Of a stretch of DNA of 62,784 bases, positions 35,537 to 43,390 are shown one piece after another. Location of the stretch: NCBI RefSeq assembly GCF_000518665.1, contig NZ_JAEA01000016.1, positions 1 to 62,784 on the forward strand. Reading direction: 5' to 3'. The DNA comes from Microvirga flocculans ATCC BAA-817. Lineage in GTDB: Bacteria; Pseudomonadota; Alphaproteobacteria; Rhizobiales; Beijerinckiaceae. The notes under the pieces are model-generated. The model had not been told where the DNA came from, did not search any database, and was given only the letters and a program-made list of their open reading frames with translations. The position numbers and the translations under genes are program-made. The stretch's first letter is position 1; every line of letters begins with the position of its first letter.

Positions 35537-35920
35537 ATGCCCAACAGACGACGGGGCGAGGTGGCGCTGCAGCTCGGCGAGGCGCGCTACACGCTCTGCC
35601 TCACCCTCGGGGCGCTGGCCGAGCTCGAAGAAGCTTTCGGCGTGCAGGACCTGATGGCGCTGGCCGAACGCTTCGGCGCGGGCCGCCTCTCAAGCCGCGA
35701 CCTGCTCACCCTGCTCGCCGTGGCGCTGCGCGGCGGCGGCCATGCGATGAGCGACGCGGAGGTGGCGAGCCTGCCGCTGCACGAAGGCATCGAGCCTGTC
35801 GCTACGGCCCTTGCCGATCTCCTCGCCATCACTTTCGGCGGAGGAGAGGCATCGTCAAACCCTCCGCAGCCGCAGAGTGCGAACGCGAGCCTCACGCCTT
35901 CCCGTGGGACGATGCGCTGA
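35537..35920 (+). CDS. GTA g10, tail assembly chaperone-type protein
   Basis: 127 residues. The LGEARYTLCLTLGALAELEE start and the middle segment LSSRDLLTLLAVALRGGGH fit GTA gp10, the counterpart of lambda gpG. The C-terminal 25 residues are Pro/Gln/Ser-rich and probably disordered. This zero-frame product ends at 35920. A slippery heptamer at 35857-35863 lies in its last 20 codons and would allow a gp10-gp10.1 fusion. AAGGAG stands before the ATG. Confidence 0.88.
   Translation: MPNRRRGEVALQLGEARYTLCLTLGALAELEEAFGVQDLMALAERFGAGRLSSRDLLTLLAVALRGGGHAMSDAEVASLPLHEGIEPVATALADLLAITFGGGEASSNPPQPQSANASLTPSRGTMR
35857..35863 (+). promoter_or_regulatory. Candidate -1 ribosomal frameshift site (A AAC CCT)
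   Basis: The heptamer AAACCCT is positioned in the g10 frame exactly as X XXY YYZ (codons AAC and CCT). Slippage by one base gives AAA CCC and enters the g10.1 frame, which stays open to 36081. Lambda-like phages use the same arrangement to make the G/GT tail chaperones. Confidence 0.65.
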
Positions 35921-36081
35921 TGCTGGGATTGAGCATCCTGCGGTGGAGTCCGGACACTTTTTGGCGCGCAACGCCGCGCGAATTGATGGCAGCATGGCAA
36001 GGATTGCAGGGCGGTCGAACAATCGAGCCCGCGTTGAGCGGGGATCTCAGGCGATTGTTGGAGGCGTTTCCGGATGCTTGA
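35857..36081 (+). CDS. GTA g10.1, tail assembly chaperone, read by -1 frameshift from g10
   Basis: The -1 frame relative to g10 encodes KPSAAAECEREPHAFPWDD, then a segment containing MLGLSILRWSPDTFWRATP and RELMAAWQGL, ending LRRLLEAFPDA at 36081. The FPW-D...LRWSP.TFWR-TPREL pattern is that of GTA g10.1-type chaperones. No ATG, GTG or TTG occurs in this frame between about 35761 and the slippery site; the first ATG lies inside the conserved core. Production as a gp10-gp10.1 fusion is therefore the simplest reading. The start given is the slippery site. Confidence 0.75.
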   Translation, partial: KPSAAAECEREPHAFPWDDALMLGLSILRWSPDTFWRATPRELMAAWQGLQGGRTIEPALSGDLRRLLEAFPDA

Positions 36082-36105
36082 AAGCATCAAGGGTAAAGAG
36101 ACTGA

Positions 36106-36297
36106 CTGAAGACGGCTCAGTTGTGCCTGCAGATCGAGACGCTCATAGGTCTTTCCGTTCGTTTCGGTGAATCCCCGTCCCATGCATTCGCCAAGAACAT
36201 CTCGGAAGGCGTCAAAACTCTCGATGGAAAATGCATCATCGAGGTAGAGCTAATTTTTTATAGCCCTAGCGCTGCTCGACATACTGCACGCCTCTGA
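36106..36297 (+). pseudogene. Relic of a duplicated g11 (tape measure) 5' end
   Basis: The frame at 36106-36297 reads LQIETLIGLSVRFGES, then HAFAKNISEG, which matches the intact g11 (LNTLIGLSEKFGDT, then NAFAKNISEG) 440 bases downstream. The 15-base word AACATCTCGGAAGGC occurs at 36196-36210 and 36636-36650. Similarity ends right after ISEG, the frame has no start, and it stops at 36297. This is a decayed partial copy or a recombination junction. Confidence 0.7.
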
Positions 36298-36517
36298 GAT
36301 CAAGGCACATCACATAAACGCGCAGCCATGAATAGTAGCCATATCCTGGCTTTGCAGAGGCAGTGGCCTTTTCGGCTTCATATGCACATTCCCTCTTAGC
36401 CTGCTGAAGTGCCGCATCGGATAGCTTCGAAACATAAACCGGCTCAGGCCGCTTGGATGTTGAGCAACCTGCGGTGATACACCCTATGAGGAGAGCGATT
36501 TTGAGTGATCCACGCAA
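36266..36517 (-). CDS. Small lipoprotein, antisense, possibly truncated at its 5' end
   Basis: 83 residues with a short lipoprotein signal (LKIALLIGCITAGC, lipobox TAGC) and a mature part with two further Cys, a KRECAYEAEKATAS helix and a Tyr-rich YGYYSWLRVYVMC segment. No family was recognised. The only plausible starts are non-ATG (TTG 36517), without a ribosome site, and the 5' end overlaps the start of g11 on the other strand by 17 bases. The gene lies between the g11 relic and intact g11, so it probably arrived with the rearrangement there. Confidence 0.55.
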   Translation of the reverse strand: MRGSLKIALLIGCITAGCSTSKRPEPVYVSKLSDAALQQAKRECAYEAEKATASAKPGYGYYSWLRVYVMCLDLRGVQYVEQR

Positions 36518-37184
36518 GCCAACAGAAGTGACGCCTGCCGAGAAGGAAGCGATTGAAGGCAGACAGCGGCAGCTTAATACTCTCATTGGCCTCTCCGAGA
36601 AGTTCGGGGACACGCTGTCCAATGCTTTCGCCAAAAACATCTCGGAAGGCAAGAAATTTGATAACGTTCTAAAATCCGTTCGCCAGTCCCTTGTGGAAAC
36701 GGGGTTGCGCCTCGCGCTGGCGCCGTTGCAGCTCGCCTTGAGCCAGAGCGTGAAGGGGATGACGACAGGGGCTCTGCAGGACTCTCTGCCGCTTGATGGC
36801 GGCGGGCTTCTCGGCGGTCTCGTCAAAGGATTGGGCTCGATCCTCGGTTCCCTCTTCGGTGCCGGCGGTCCCGCCCTAGCCAAGGGCGGCGTGCTCTCCG
36901 GAGGCATGGTGATGCCGTTCGCGAAAGGCGGGGTGGTCGGCGCGCCGACCTATTTCCCGCTCGGGCGCGGGCTCGGTCTCATGGGCGAGCAGGGAGCGGA
37001 GGCGGTCATGCCGCTGGCGCGCGGCCCCGATGGCCGCCTCGGCGTGCGCACGGGCGGAGGAGGGCGTCCGCTTTCCGTGACCGTGAACGTTTCGACACCG
37101 GATGCGGAGAGCTTCCGCCGCTCCGAGGCGCAGGTCTCCGCCGCGCTGGCCCGGGCCGTCGCGCGCGGCCAGCGCGGGATGTGA
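36501..37184 (+). CDS. GTA g11, short tail tape measure protein
   Basis: 227 residues, close to the short tape measure of Rhodobacter GTA. A helical N-terminus (TPAEKEAIEGRQRQLNTLIGL) leads into a hydrophobic Gly/Leu-rich stretch (LLGGLVKGLGSILGSLFGAGG, in two parts) and a C-terminus typical of lambda tape measure proteins (GGVVGAPTYFPLGRG, LGLMGEQGAEAVMPLARG). TTG 36501 has GAGGAG seven bases upstream; ATG 36486 is also in frame. A partial second copy of its 5' part lies upstream. Confidence 0.87.
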   Translation: MSDPRKPTEVTPAEKEAIEGRQRQLNTLIGLSEKFGDTLSNAFAKNISEGKKFDNVLKSVRQSLVETGLRLALAPLQLALSQSVKGMTTGALQDSLPLDGGGLLGGLVKGLGSILGSLFGAGGPALAKGGVLSGGMVMPFAKGGVVGAPTYFPLGRGLGLMGEQGAEAVMPLARGPDGRLGVRTGGGGRPLSVTVNVSTPDAESFRRSEAQVSAALARAVARGQRGM

Positions 37185-37190
37185 CGCAGG

Positions 37191-37436
37191 TCAGGCGTCC
37201 GTACCTTCGAGCATCGCCCTGATCTCATCCTTGATCTGCAGGCGGCGGCGCTTGAGTTCCTCCTCGACCTCCTCGGGCTTGGGCTCCACCCGGGTCTCGA
37301 TCCGGTGAATGGTGCGGTTCAGCGCGTTGTACTCGTCATGGAGCCGCGCGAAGCGGCTGTTGCTCGTCTTGAGCTGATGGATCCGGTCCACCTTGTCCGG
37401 GAAATCCTCCGCGAGGTCGTTGGGTGCATGGCTCAT
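37191..37436 (-). CDS. YdcH/DUF465 family small helical protein, antisense in the GTA cluster
   Basis: 81 residues, almost wholly helical. Segments DKVDRIHQLKTSNSRFARLHDEYNALNRTIHRIE (read in pieces) and LKRRRLQIKDEIRAML are the two-helix hairpin pattern of YdcH/DUF465. These proteins are widespread host proteins of unknown role. It converges on g11 with six bases between the stops. ATG 37436 (MSHAPNDL) is preferred to the longer frame from 37502. Confidence 0.83.
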   Translation of the reverse strand: MSHAPNDLAEDFPDKVDRIHQLKTSNSRFARLHDEYNALNRTIHRIETRVEPKPEEVEEELKRRRLQIKDEIRAMLEGTDA

Positions 37437-37518
37437 CGTCTGCCGCCTCCTGGCTGAATGCGTTCGCCTGCAACAACGCCCTCCCGGCTTTCTTCGTTTC
37501 ACATCTCAAAGGATCGCT

Positions 37519-38157
37519 ATGGCCTCCGATTTCCACGAGGTCCGCTTCCCGCTCGACGTCAGCCTCGGCAGCCGGGGCGGACCGGTGCGGCGGACCGATA
37601 TCGTCACGCTCGCGTCCGGCCGCGAGCACCGCAACAGCCGCTGGGCGGGCTCGCGCCGCCGCTACGATGCGGGGCTGGGCGTGCGGACCGTCGATGCGTT
37701 GCACGCGGTCATCGCCTTTTTCGAGGAACGGCGCGGCCGGCTCTACGGCTTCCGCTTCCGCGACCGGACCGACTGGCGCTCCGGCCCGCCTTCGAAGGAG
37801 CCGACGCCCCTCGACCAGCGCATCGGCGCCGGAGACGGGCAGACGCGCAGCTTCCAGCTCGTCAAGAGCTACGGATCCTCCTTCGCGCCCTACAGCCGCG
37901 CCATCGTCAAGCCCGTCGGCGGCACGGTGCGGATCGCGGTGAACGGAATCGAGCAGAACGTAGGCTCCGGCTTCAACTGCGATCCCACGACCGGCCTCGT
38001 GGCTTTCACTGCCCCACCGCCTTCGGGCGCCGTCATCACTGCGGGCTTCGCCTTCGACGTGCCCGTCCGCTTCGATACGGACGAGCTCGACATCGACCTC
38101 TCCACCTTCGACGCCGGCGGCATCCCGCAGATCCCGCTCATCGAGATCGTTCCTTAA
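37519..38157 (+). CDS. GTA g12, DUF2460 distal tail protein
   Basis: 212 residues. Family signs of DUF2460 are FHEVRFPLDVSLGSRGGP, RRTDIVTLASGREHRNSRW, FFEERRGRLYGFRFRDRTDW and the C-terminal PVRFDTDELDIDL. The protein forms the distal tail ring to which the hub attaches. AAAGGA lies seven bases before the ATG. Confidence 0.93.
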   Translation: MASDFHEVRFPLDVSLGSRGGPVRRTDIVTLASGREHRNSRWAGSRRRYDAGLGVRTVDALHAVIAFFEERRGRLYGFRFRDRTDWRSGPPSKEPTPLDQRIGAGDGQTRSFQLVKSYGSSFAPYSRAIVKPVGGTVRIAVNGIEQNVGSGFNCDPTTGLVAFTAPPPSGAVITAGFAFDVPVRFDTDELDIDLSTFDAGGIPQIPLIEIVP

Positions 38158-38166
38158 AAATTTTCC

Positions 38167-39057
38167 ATGCGCACCATTCCCCAAAACCTCGCCGCCCATC
38201 TGGCGGACGGGGTGACGACTCTTTGCCATTGCTGGAAGCTCATCCGGCGCGATGGCGTCATCTTCGGGTTCACCGATCACGACCGCGATCTCGCCTTCGG
38301 CGGAACAACCTTTGCGGCCCGTTCCGGCTTGGAGGCGGCCGAGGCCAGCGCCGAACTCGGCTTCGCGGTCGGCGGCGGCGAGGTCGCAGGCGCGCTCGTC
38401 TCCGCAGGGTTGTCCGAGGACGATATCGCCTCGGGCCTCTACGACGATGCGAGCGTGGAAACCTGGCTCGTCAACTGGAGCAATCCGGCGGAGCGCGTGC
38501 TCCTCGATATCGGCTCCATCGGCGAGATCCGCCGCGCCGACGGCAGCTTCGTCGCGGAGGTGAGAGGGCTCATGCACCGCTTCGACGAGGAACGCGGCCG
38601 CCTCTTCCGCGCCACCTGCTCGGCGGATCTCGGCGACGAGGCCTGCGGCGTCGATCTTGCCTCTCCGTCCTATTCCGACATGGGCACCGTGACGCGCACC
38701 GACGGGTCCCTGACCATCGCCGCGTCCGGAATAGGCTTCGCGGATGGGTGGTGCACCGCCGGCAGGCTCACCTGGACGAGCGGCGACAATGCGGGGATCT
38801 CCGTCGAGATCAAGACGCATCGCGCGGTCGGCGGAGCGGACGAGTTCGACCTCTGGCAGCGCGCGCCGCAGGCCATCAAGGCGGGCGACAGGTTCCGCAT
38901 CACGGCGGGCTGCGACAAGACGCACGCCACCTGCCGGGCCAAGTTCGGCAATGCCGTGAACTTCCGCGGGTTCCCGCACATGCCCGGCAACGACTTCATC
39001 ATCCGCATGCCGCAGCAGGGCGAGGCGGGGCTGGATGGCGGGAGCTTCTTCACATGA
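38167..39057 (+). CDS. GTA g13, DUF2163 tail hub protein
   Basis: 296 residues of the DUF2163/BR0599 family: LADGVTTLCHCWKLIRRDG, FTDHDRDLAFGGTTF, GLMHRFDEERGRLFRATC. Four cysteines, Cys151, Cys160, Cys249 and Cys256, sit in the pattern described for the iron-sulfur site of the Rhodobacter GTA hub, so this hub probably binds a cluster as well. The stop overlaps the g14 start (ATGA). Confidence 0.93.
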   Translation: MRTIPQNLAAHLADGVTTLCHCWKLIRRDGVIFGFTDHDRDLAFGGTTFAARSGLEAAEASAELGFAVGGGEVAGALVSAGLSEDDIASGLYDDASVETWLVNWSNPAERVLLDIGSIGEIRRADGSFVAEVRGLMHRFDEERGRLFRATCSADLGDEACGVDLASPSYSDMGTVTRTDGSLTIAASGIGFADGWCTAGRLTWTSGDNAGISVEIKTHRAVGGADEFDLWQRAPQAIKAGDRFRITAGCDKTHATCRAKFGNAVNFRGFPHMPGNDFIIRMPQQGEAGLDGGSFFT

Positions 39058-39488
39058 TGTCGCCCCTGCACGCCCGCGTCGTCGCCGAAGCGCGCTCCTG
39101 GATCGGCACGCCCTACCGGCATCAGGCCTCGCTCAAGGGTGTCGGCTGCGATTGCCTCGGGCTCCTGCGCGGCGTCTGGCGCGGCGTGATGGGCGCGGAG
39201 CCCGAGCTGCCGCCGCCTTACTCGCCCGACTGGGCGGAAGCCGGAGCGGACACGCTCGTGGCCGCCGCGCGGCGCCACCTCACCGAGATCGAGCGCCGCG
39301 ATGCCGATGCGGGCGACGTCCTGCTCTTTCGCTGGCGCGACGGCATGCCCGCCAAGCACTGCGCCATCGCCGCCTCGCGCGAGACCATGATCCACGCCCA
39401 TGACGGCGCGTCGGTCGCGGAGGTCGCGTTTCATCCCTGGTGGCGGCGCCACCTGGCCCATGCCTTTCGCTTTCCGGATCGAACCTGA
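39054..39488 (+). CDS. GTA g14, NlpC/P60 family cell wall peptidase
   Basis: 144 residues. The start region VVAEARSWIGTPYRHQASLKG leads to the catalytic motif GCDCLGLL (Cys34), and the catalytic His lies in KHCAIA, with a further His in MIHAHDG. Family enzymes cut peptide bonds of peptidoglycan; in the GTA particle it would help penetrate the recipient cell wall. It overlaps both neighbours by one to four bases. Confidence 0.93.
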   Translation: MMSPLHARVVAEARSWIGTPYRHQASLKGVGCDCLGLLRGVWRGVMGAEPELPPPYSPDWAEAGADTLVAAARRHLTEIERRDADAGDVLLFRWRDGMPAKHCAIAASRETMIHAHDGASVAEVAFHPWWRRHLAHAFRFPDRT

Positions 39489-42400
39489 TGGCTACACTCG
39501 TTCTTCAAACAGTCGGCTCCGTCGTCGGCGGCATGATCGGAGGCCCCATCGGCGCCATGGCCGGCCGCGCGCTCGGCGGCCTTGCCGGGGCTGCCATCGA
39601 CAACGCGCTCTTCGGCGGCGGCGACACGAAGCATGTCGAAGGCCCGCGGCTCAAGGACATCGACGGGCTCACCTCCACGGAGGGCGCGCCGATCCCGCGG
39701 GTCTACGGACGCGCCAGGATCGGAGGGCAGCTCATCTGGGCCACGCGCCTGGAGGAGCTCTTGAACACGAATGTCGACCGCTCCAGCCAGGGCGGCAAGG
39801 GCATGAGCGGGCCGAAGACCGTCTCCACCACCTATTCCTATTTCGCCAATCTCGCCGTCGGTCTCTGCGAGGGACGGATCGCCTATATCCGCCGCGTCTG
39901 GGCCGACGGCCGTGAAATCGACCTCAGCACGATCACCATGCGCGTGCACAAGGGCAGCGAGACGCAGGACGCCGATCCGCTGATCGTCGCCAAGGAAGGC
40001 GCTCAGCACGCGCCCGCCTATCGCGGCCTGGCCTATGTGGTGTTCGAGCGGCTGCCGCTTGCGGATTTCGGCAACCGCGTGCCGCAATTCTCCTTCGAGG
40101 TCGTGCGGCCGGTCGACGGGCTCAACCGCATGATCCGCGCCGTCTGCCTCATTCCCGGCGCAAGCGAGTTCGGCTACGACACGCTGCCCGTGATGCAGAT
40201 GCTCGATCTCGGCAAGGCCCGGCCGGAGAACCGGCATCAGATGCAGCGCTCCGCCGATGTCTCGGCATCCCTCGACGCGCTGGAGGCGCTTTGCCCCAAC
40301 CTCAGGCGCGTCTCTCTCGTGGTGAGCTGGTTCGGCGACGACCTGCGCGCCGGCTCCTGCCTCATCGAGCCGCGCGTCGACGTGACAATGAAGAACACGG
40401 ACGGCGCAGCCTGGTCCGTGGCGGGCCTGACGCGGGAGGAGGCGAAGGCCGTTTCCCTCGTCGACGGCAACCCCGCCTATGGCGGAACGCCCTCGGACGA
40501 ATCCGTCATCCGCCTGATCCGCAACCTCAAGGATCGCGGGCTGGAGGTGGTGCTCTATCCGTTCGTGATGATGGATGTGCCCAAAGGCAACGGCCTGCCG
40601 AACCCCTATGGCGGCACGGGCCAGCCCGCCTATCCCTGGCGCGGGCGCATCACCTGCCATCCGGCGCCGGGAGAGGCCGGCACGCCCGATGGGACCTCCG
40701 CTGCCGCAACGCAAGTGGAGCGCTGGTTCACGCAGCCTTCGGGCTTCGACCGGATGGTGCTGCATTATGCGTCGCTGGCGGAGCGGGCCGGCGGAGTCGA
40801 CGGGTTCATCCTCGGCAGCGAACTCGTCGGTCTCACGCGGGTGCGCTCCGCACCGGGTGTCTATCCGGCCGTCTTGCGGCTCGAAGCCCTCGCCGAAGAG
40901 GTCCGTGCCATTCTGCGCGCGTCCACGAAGATCGTCTATGCCGCCGATTGGACGGAATACGGAGCCCATGTTCTGAACGGCGGAAGCGAGGTCCGCTTTC
41001 CGCTCGATCCGCTGTTTGCGAGCGATGCGATCGATACGGTCGGCATCGACTATTATCCTCCGATCTCCGATTGGCGCGACGGCCCCGACCATGCGGACCT
41101 TTCCGCGGCCCGCAGCATCTACGATGTCGATTACCTGCGCGCCCGGCTCGGAAGCGGCGAGGCGTTCGACTGGTACTACGCCGACGCCTCTGATCGCGCC
41201 GCGCAGACGCGCAGGCCGATCGCGGACGGCGCCTACGACAAGCCTTGGATCTTCCGGCAGAAGGATCTCGTCTCCTGGTGGTCGAACAGGCATGTGGAGC
41301 GCGTGGGTGGCGTCGAGACCGGCGCGACCGCATGGCAGCCGCAATCGAAGCCGATCTGGCTTACCGAAATCGGCGTTCCCGCCGTCGACAAGGGACCGAA
41401 CGGTCCCAATGTGTTTCCCGACCCGAAATCGTCGGAATCCGCCTATCCGCCTTTCTCCCGGGGCATGCGCGACGATCTCATCCAGGCGCGCACTTTGGAG
41501 GCCGTTCTCTCGCGCTTCGATCCCGCGCAGAGAGGTTTCTCGTCCGAGGGCAATCCGGTCTCGCAATCTTACGGCGGGCGCATGGTGGACCCGGACAACG
41601 TCTATGTCTGGGCCTGGGATGCCAGGCCCTTTCCGGCTTTCCCCGATTTCGAAACCGTATGGACCGACGGCGCCAATTGGGAGACGGGCCATTGGATCAC
41701 CGGGCGCATCGAAGGCGCACCCCTCGACCGTCTCATCGCGCGCATCCTGCGGGATTTCGGTCTCGCCGATCCCGGGCCGATCGCCGTCGACGGTTTCGTG
41801 GACGGCTATGTGATCGACCGGCCCATGTCCCTGCGCGGGGCGCTCGAACCGCTCATGCGCCTCTTCGGCGTCGATGCGGTGGCGCGCAGCGGCAAGATCG
41901 CGTGGCAGGGCCGGGGCGGGCGCACGGTGCTGCATCTTACCAGGGACGAGCTGGTGCTGGCCGAGGAGGAGCCTTCGCTCAAGCTCACCCGTGCCCAGGA
42001 AACCGAATTGCCGCAGCAGGTGGAGATCGGCTTCACCGAGGGCGATACGGATTATCGCCGGGCCGGGGTGGCCTCGCGGCGTCTGTCCGGTTCGAGCCGT
42101 CGCGAGGCGCGGGCTGACAGCGCCGTCGTCATCCGCCGCGCCGAGGCGCAGCGCCTGGCGGACACGTGGCTGCAGGACCTGTGGGCCGGGCGGGAGGCCG
42201 CCGAGTTCGAGCTGTCGCCGCGGCGTATCGAGCTGGAGCCGGGCGACGTGATTTCCGTTCCCACCGATGCGGGGCCGAAGCTTCATCGCATCACGCGCAT
42301 CGCCGACGGCCCGACCCGCAGAATCTCCACGCGGGCGGTGGAGCCCGCCGTGTTCGAGCGGCCGGGCTCCGCGATCCGAAGGCCGGTCAGGCGTCCGCCG

Positions 42401-43345
42401 CCGGTGCCCGGAAAGCCGCAGGTCATCGTGCTCGATCTGCCGGCGGCGCTCGAGGATCCCACACCCCTGCAATACATCGCCGTGGCGGCCGATCCCTGGC
42501 CCGGCGCCGTGACCGTGTGGCGCTCGGGCAATGGCGCAAGCTTCGCGCCCCATCGCATCCTCGATCTGCCCGCAATCATCGGGCGGACGCGCACGGCGCT
42601 CATGCCCGGCCCTCTCTGGCGATGGGACCAGCGCTCCGTTCTCGACGTGGAGATTTCCTCCGGCGCGCTCCGCTCCCTCGACGACGAAGCCGTTTTCGCG
42701 GGCAGGAACCTGTTCGCGATCCAGGGCGCCGACGGCCGGTGGGAGATTGTCGCGGCCGCGCGGGCGGAGATGACCGGCGAGCGAGCCTATCGCCTCTCGC
42801 GCTTCCTGCGCGGGCTTGCGGGCTCGGAGCCCGAGGCAGGCCGCACGTTGGCGGCGGGAGCTCTGATCGTCAAGCTCGACGAGGCCGTCGTGCCGCTCAC
42901 CGCGAGCCTGCAGGACCTCGGCCAGACTTGGCGCTACAGGATCGGCCCTTCGGGCCGCGACCATGCGGACGCGTCCGTGACGGAGATCGCGGCGACGGTG
43001 GGCCGGGAAAGCCTCAAGCCGTTCAGCGCCGTGCATGTCAGGGCGCAACGGATGCCCGACGGAATCCGCATCGAGTGGCTGCGCCGCGCCCGCCGCGGCG
43101 GCGATGGCTGGGAGGCGCTCGACATTCCTCTCGCTGAGGACGCGGAACGCTACGAGATCGATCTCTTGAACGGCAGCGCGGTTCTCAGAACGCTCACGAG
43201 CACCGTTCCCAGCATTCTCTACGGCAGTGCGCAGGAAATCGCCGATTTCGGCGCGCCTCAATCCGCGCTGACGCTGCGCATCGTTCAGATGAGCGCCGTG
43301 GCCGGGCGCGGCTTCGAGCGGCGCGTCACGGTTGCCGTGCGCTGA
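39488..43345 (+). CDS. GTA g15, baseplate multidomain protein ('megatron')
   Basis: 1285 residues, near the length of the Rhodobacter gp15. An N-terminal Gly/Ala-rich segment (VGSVVGGMIGGPIGAMAGR), a tail-hub-like part (TSTEGAPIPRVYGRARIGGQ), then a TIM-barrel-like glycoside hydrolase domain (about 330-700) with LGSELVGLTR, KIVYAADWTEYGAH, DTVGIDYYPPISDW and KPIWLTEIGVPAVDKGPN. A phage tail-type domain (about 740-1000) and a C-terminal receptor-side region follow. ATG 39488 overlaps the g14 stop. It should contact the recipient surface together with the fibres. Confidence 0.95.
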   Translation: MATLVLQTVGSVVGGMIGGPIGAMAGRALGGLAGAAIDNALFGGGDTKHVEGPRLKDIDGLTSTEGAPIPRVYGRARIGGQLIWATRLEELLNTNVDRSSQGGKGMSGPKTVSTTYSYFANLAVGLCEGRIAYIRRVWADGREIDLSTITMRVHKGSETQDADPLIVAKEGAQHAPAYRGLAYVVFERLPLADFGNRVPQFSFEVVRPVDGLNRMIRAVCLIPGASEFGYDTLPVMQMLDLGKARPENRHQMQRSADVSASLDALEALCPNLRRVSLVVSWFGDDLRAGSCLIEPRVDVTMKNTDGAAWSVAGLTREEAKAVSLVDGNPAYGGTPSDESVIRLIRNLKDRGLEVVLYPFVMMDVPKGNGLPNPYGGTGQPAYPWRGRITCHPAPGEAGTPDGTSAAATQVERWFTQPSGFDRMVLHYASLAERAGGVDGFILGSELVGLTRVRSAPGVYPAVLRLEALAEEVRAILRASTKIVYAADWTEYGAHVLNGGSEVRFPLDPLFASDAIDTVGIDYYPPISDWRDGPDHADLSAARSIYDVDYLRARLGSGEAFDWYYADASDRAAQTRRPIADGAYDKPWIFRQKDLVSWWSNRHVERVGGVETGATAWQPQSKPIWLTEIGVPAVDKGPNGPNVFPDPKSSESAYPPFSRGMRDDLIQARTLEAVLSRFDPAQRGFSSEGNPVSQSYGGRMVDPDNVYVWAWDARPFPAFPDFETVWTDGANWETGHWITGRIEGAPLDRLIARILRDFGLADPGPIAVDGFVDGYVIDRPMSLRGALEPLMRLFGVDAVARSGKIAWQGRGGRTVLHLTRDELVLAEEEPSLKLTRAQETELPQQVEIGFTEGDTDYRRAGVASRRLSGSSRREARADSAVVIRRAEAQRLADTWLQDLWAGREAAEFELSPRRIELEPGDVISVPTDAGPKLHRITRIADGPTRRISTRAVEPAVFERPGSAIRRPVRRPPPVPGKPQVIVLDLPAALEDPTPLQYIAVAADPWPGAVTVWRSGNGASFAPHRILDLPAIIGRTRTALMPGPLWRWDQRSVLDVEISSGALRSLDDEAVFAGRNLFAIQGADGRWEIVAAARAEMTGERAYRLSRFLRGLAGSEPEAGRTLAAGALIVKLDEAVVPLTASLQDLGQTWRYRIGPSGRDHADASVTEIAATVGRESLKPFSAVHVRAQRMPDGIRIEWLRRARRGGDGWEALDIPLAEDAERYEIDLLNGSAVLRTLTSTVPSILYGSAQEIADFGAPQSALTLRIVQMSAVAGRGFERRVTVAVR

Positions 43346-43390
43346 ACGGCGGCGCGGTTTCGTTTCCTTCCTTCCCAGGGCCATCATCGC

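Noticed and set aside
37336..38979. 547-codon open frame on the minus strand
   Set aside because: Shadow of g12 and g13; only the short YdcH-type gene at its right-hand reading (37191-37436) has family character, in a different frame.
39431..43387. 1318-codon open frame on the minus strand
   Set aside because: It is the complement of g15 in a GC-rich sequence; residue composition is Arg/Gly/Ala-rich without motifs, while the plus strand shows a clear GTA megatron.
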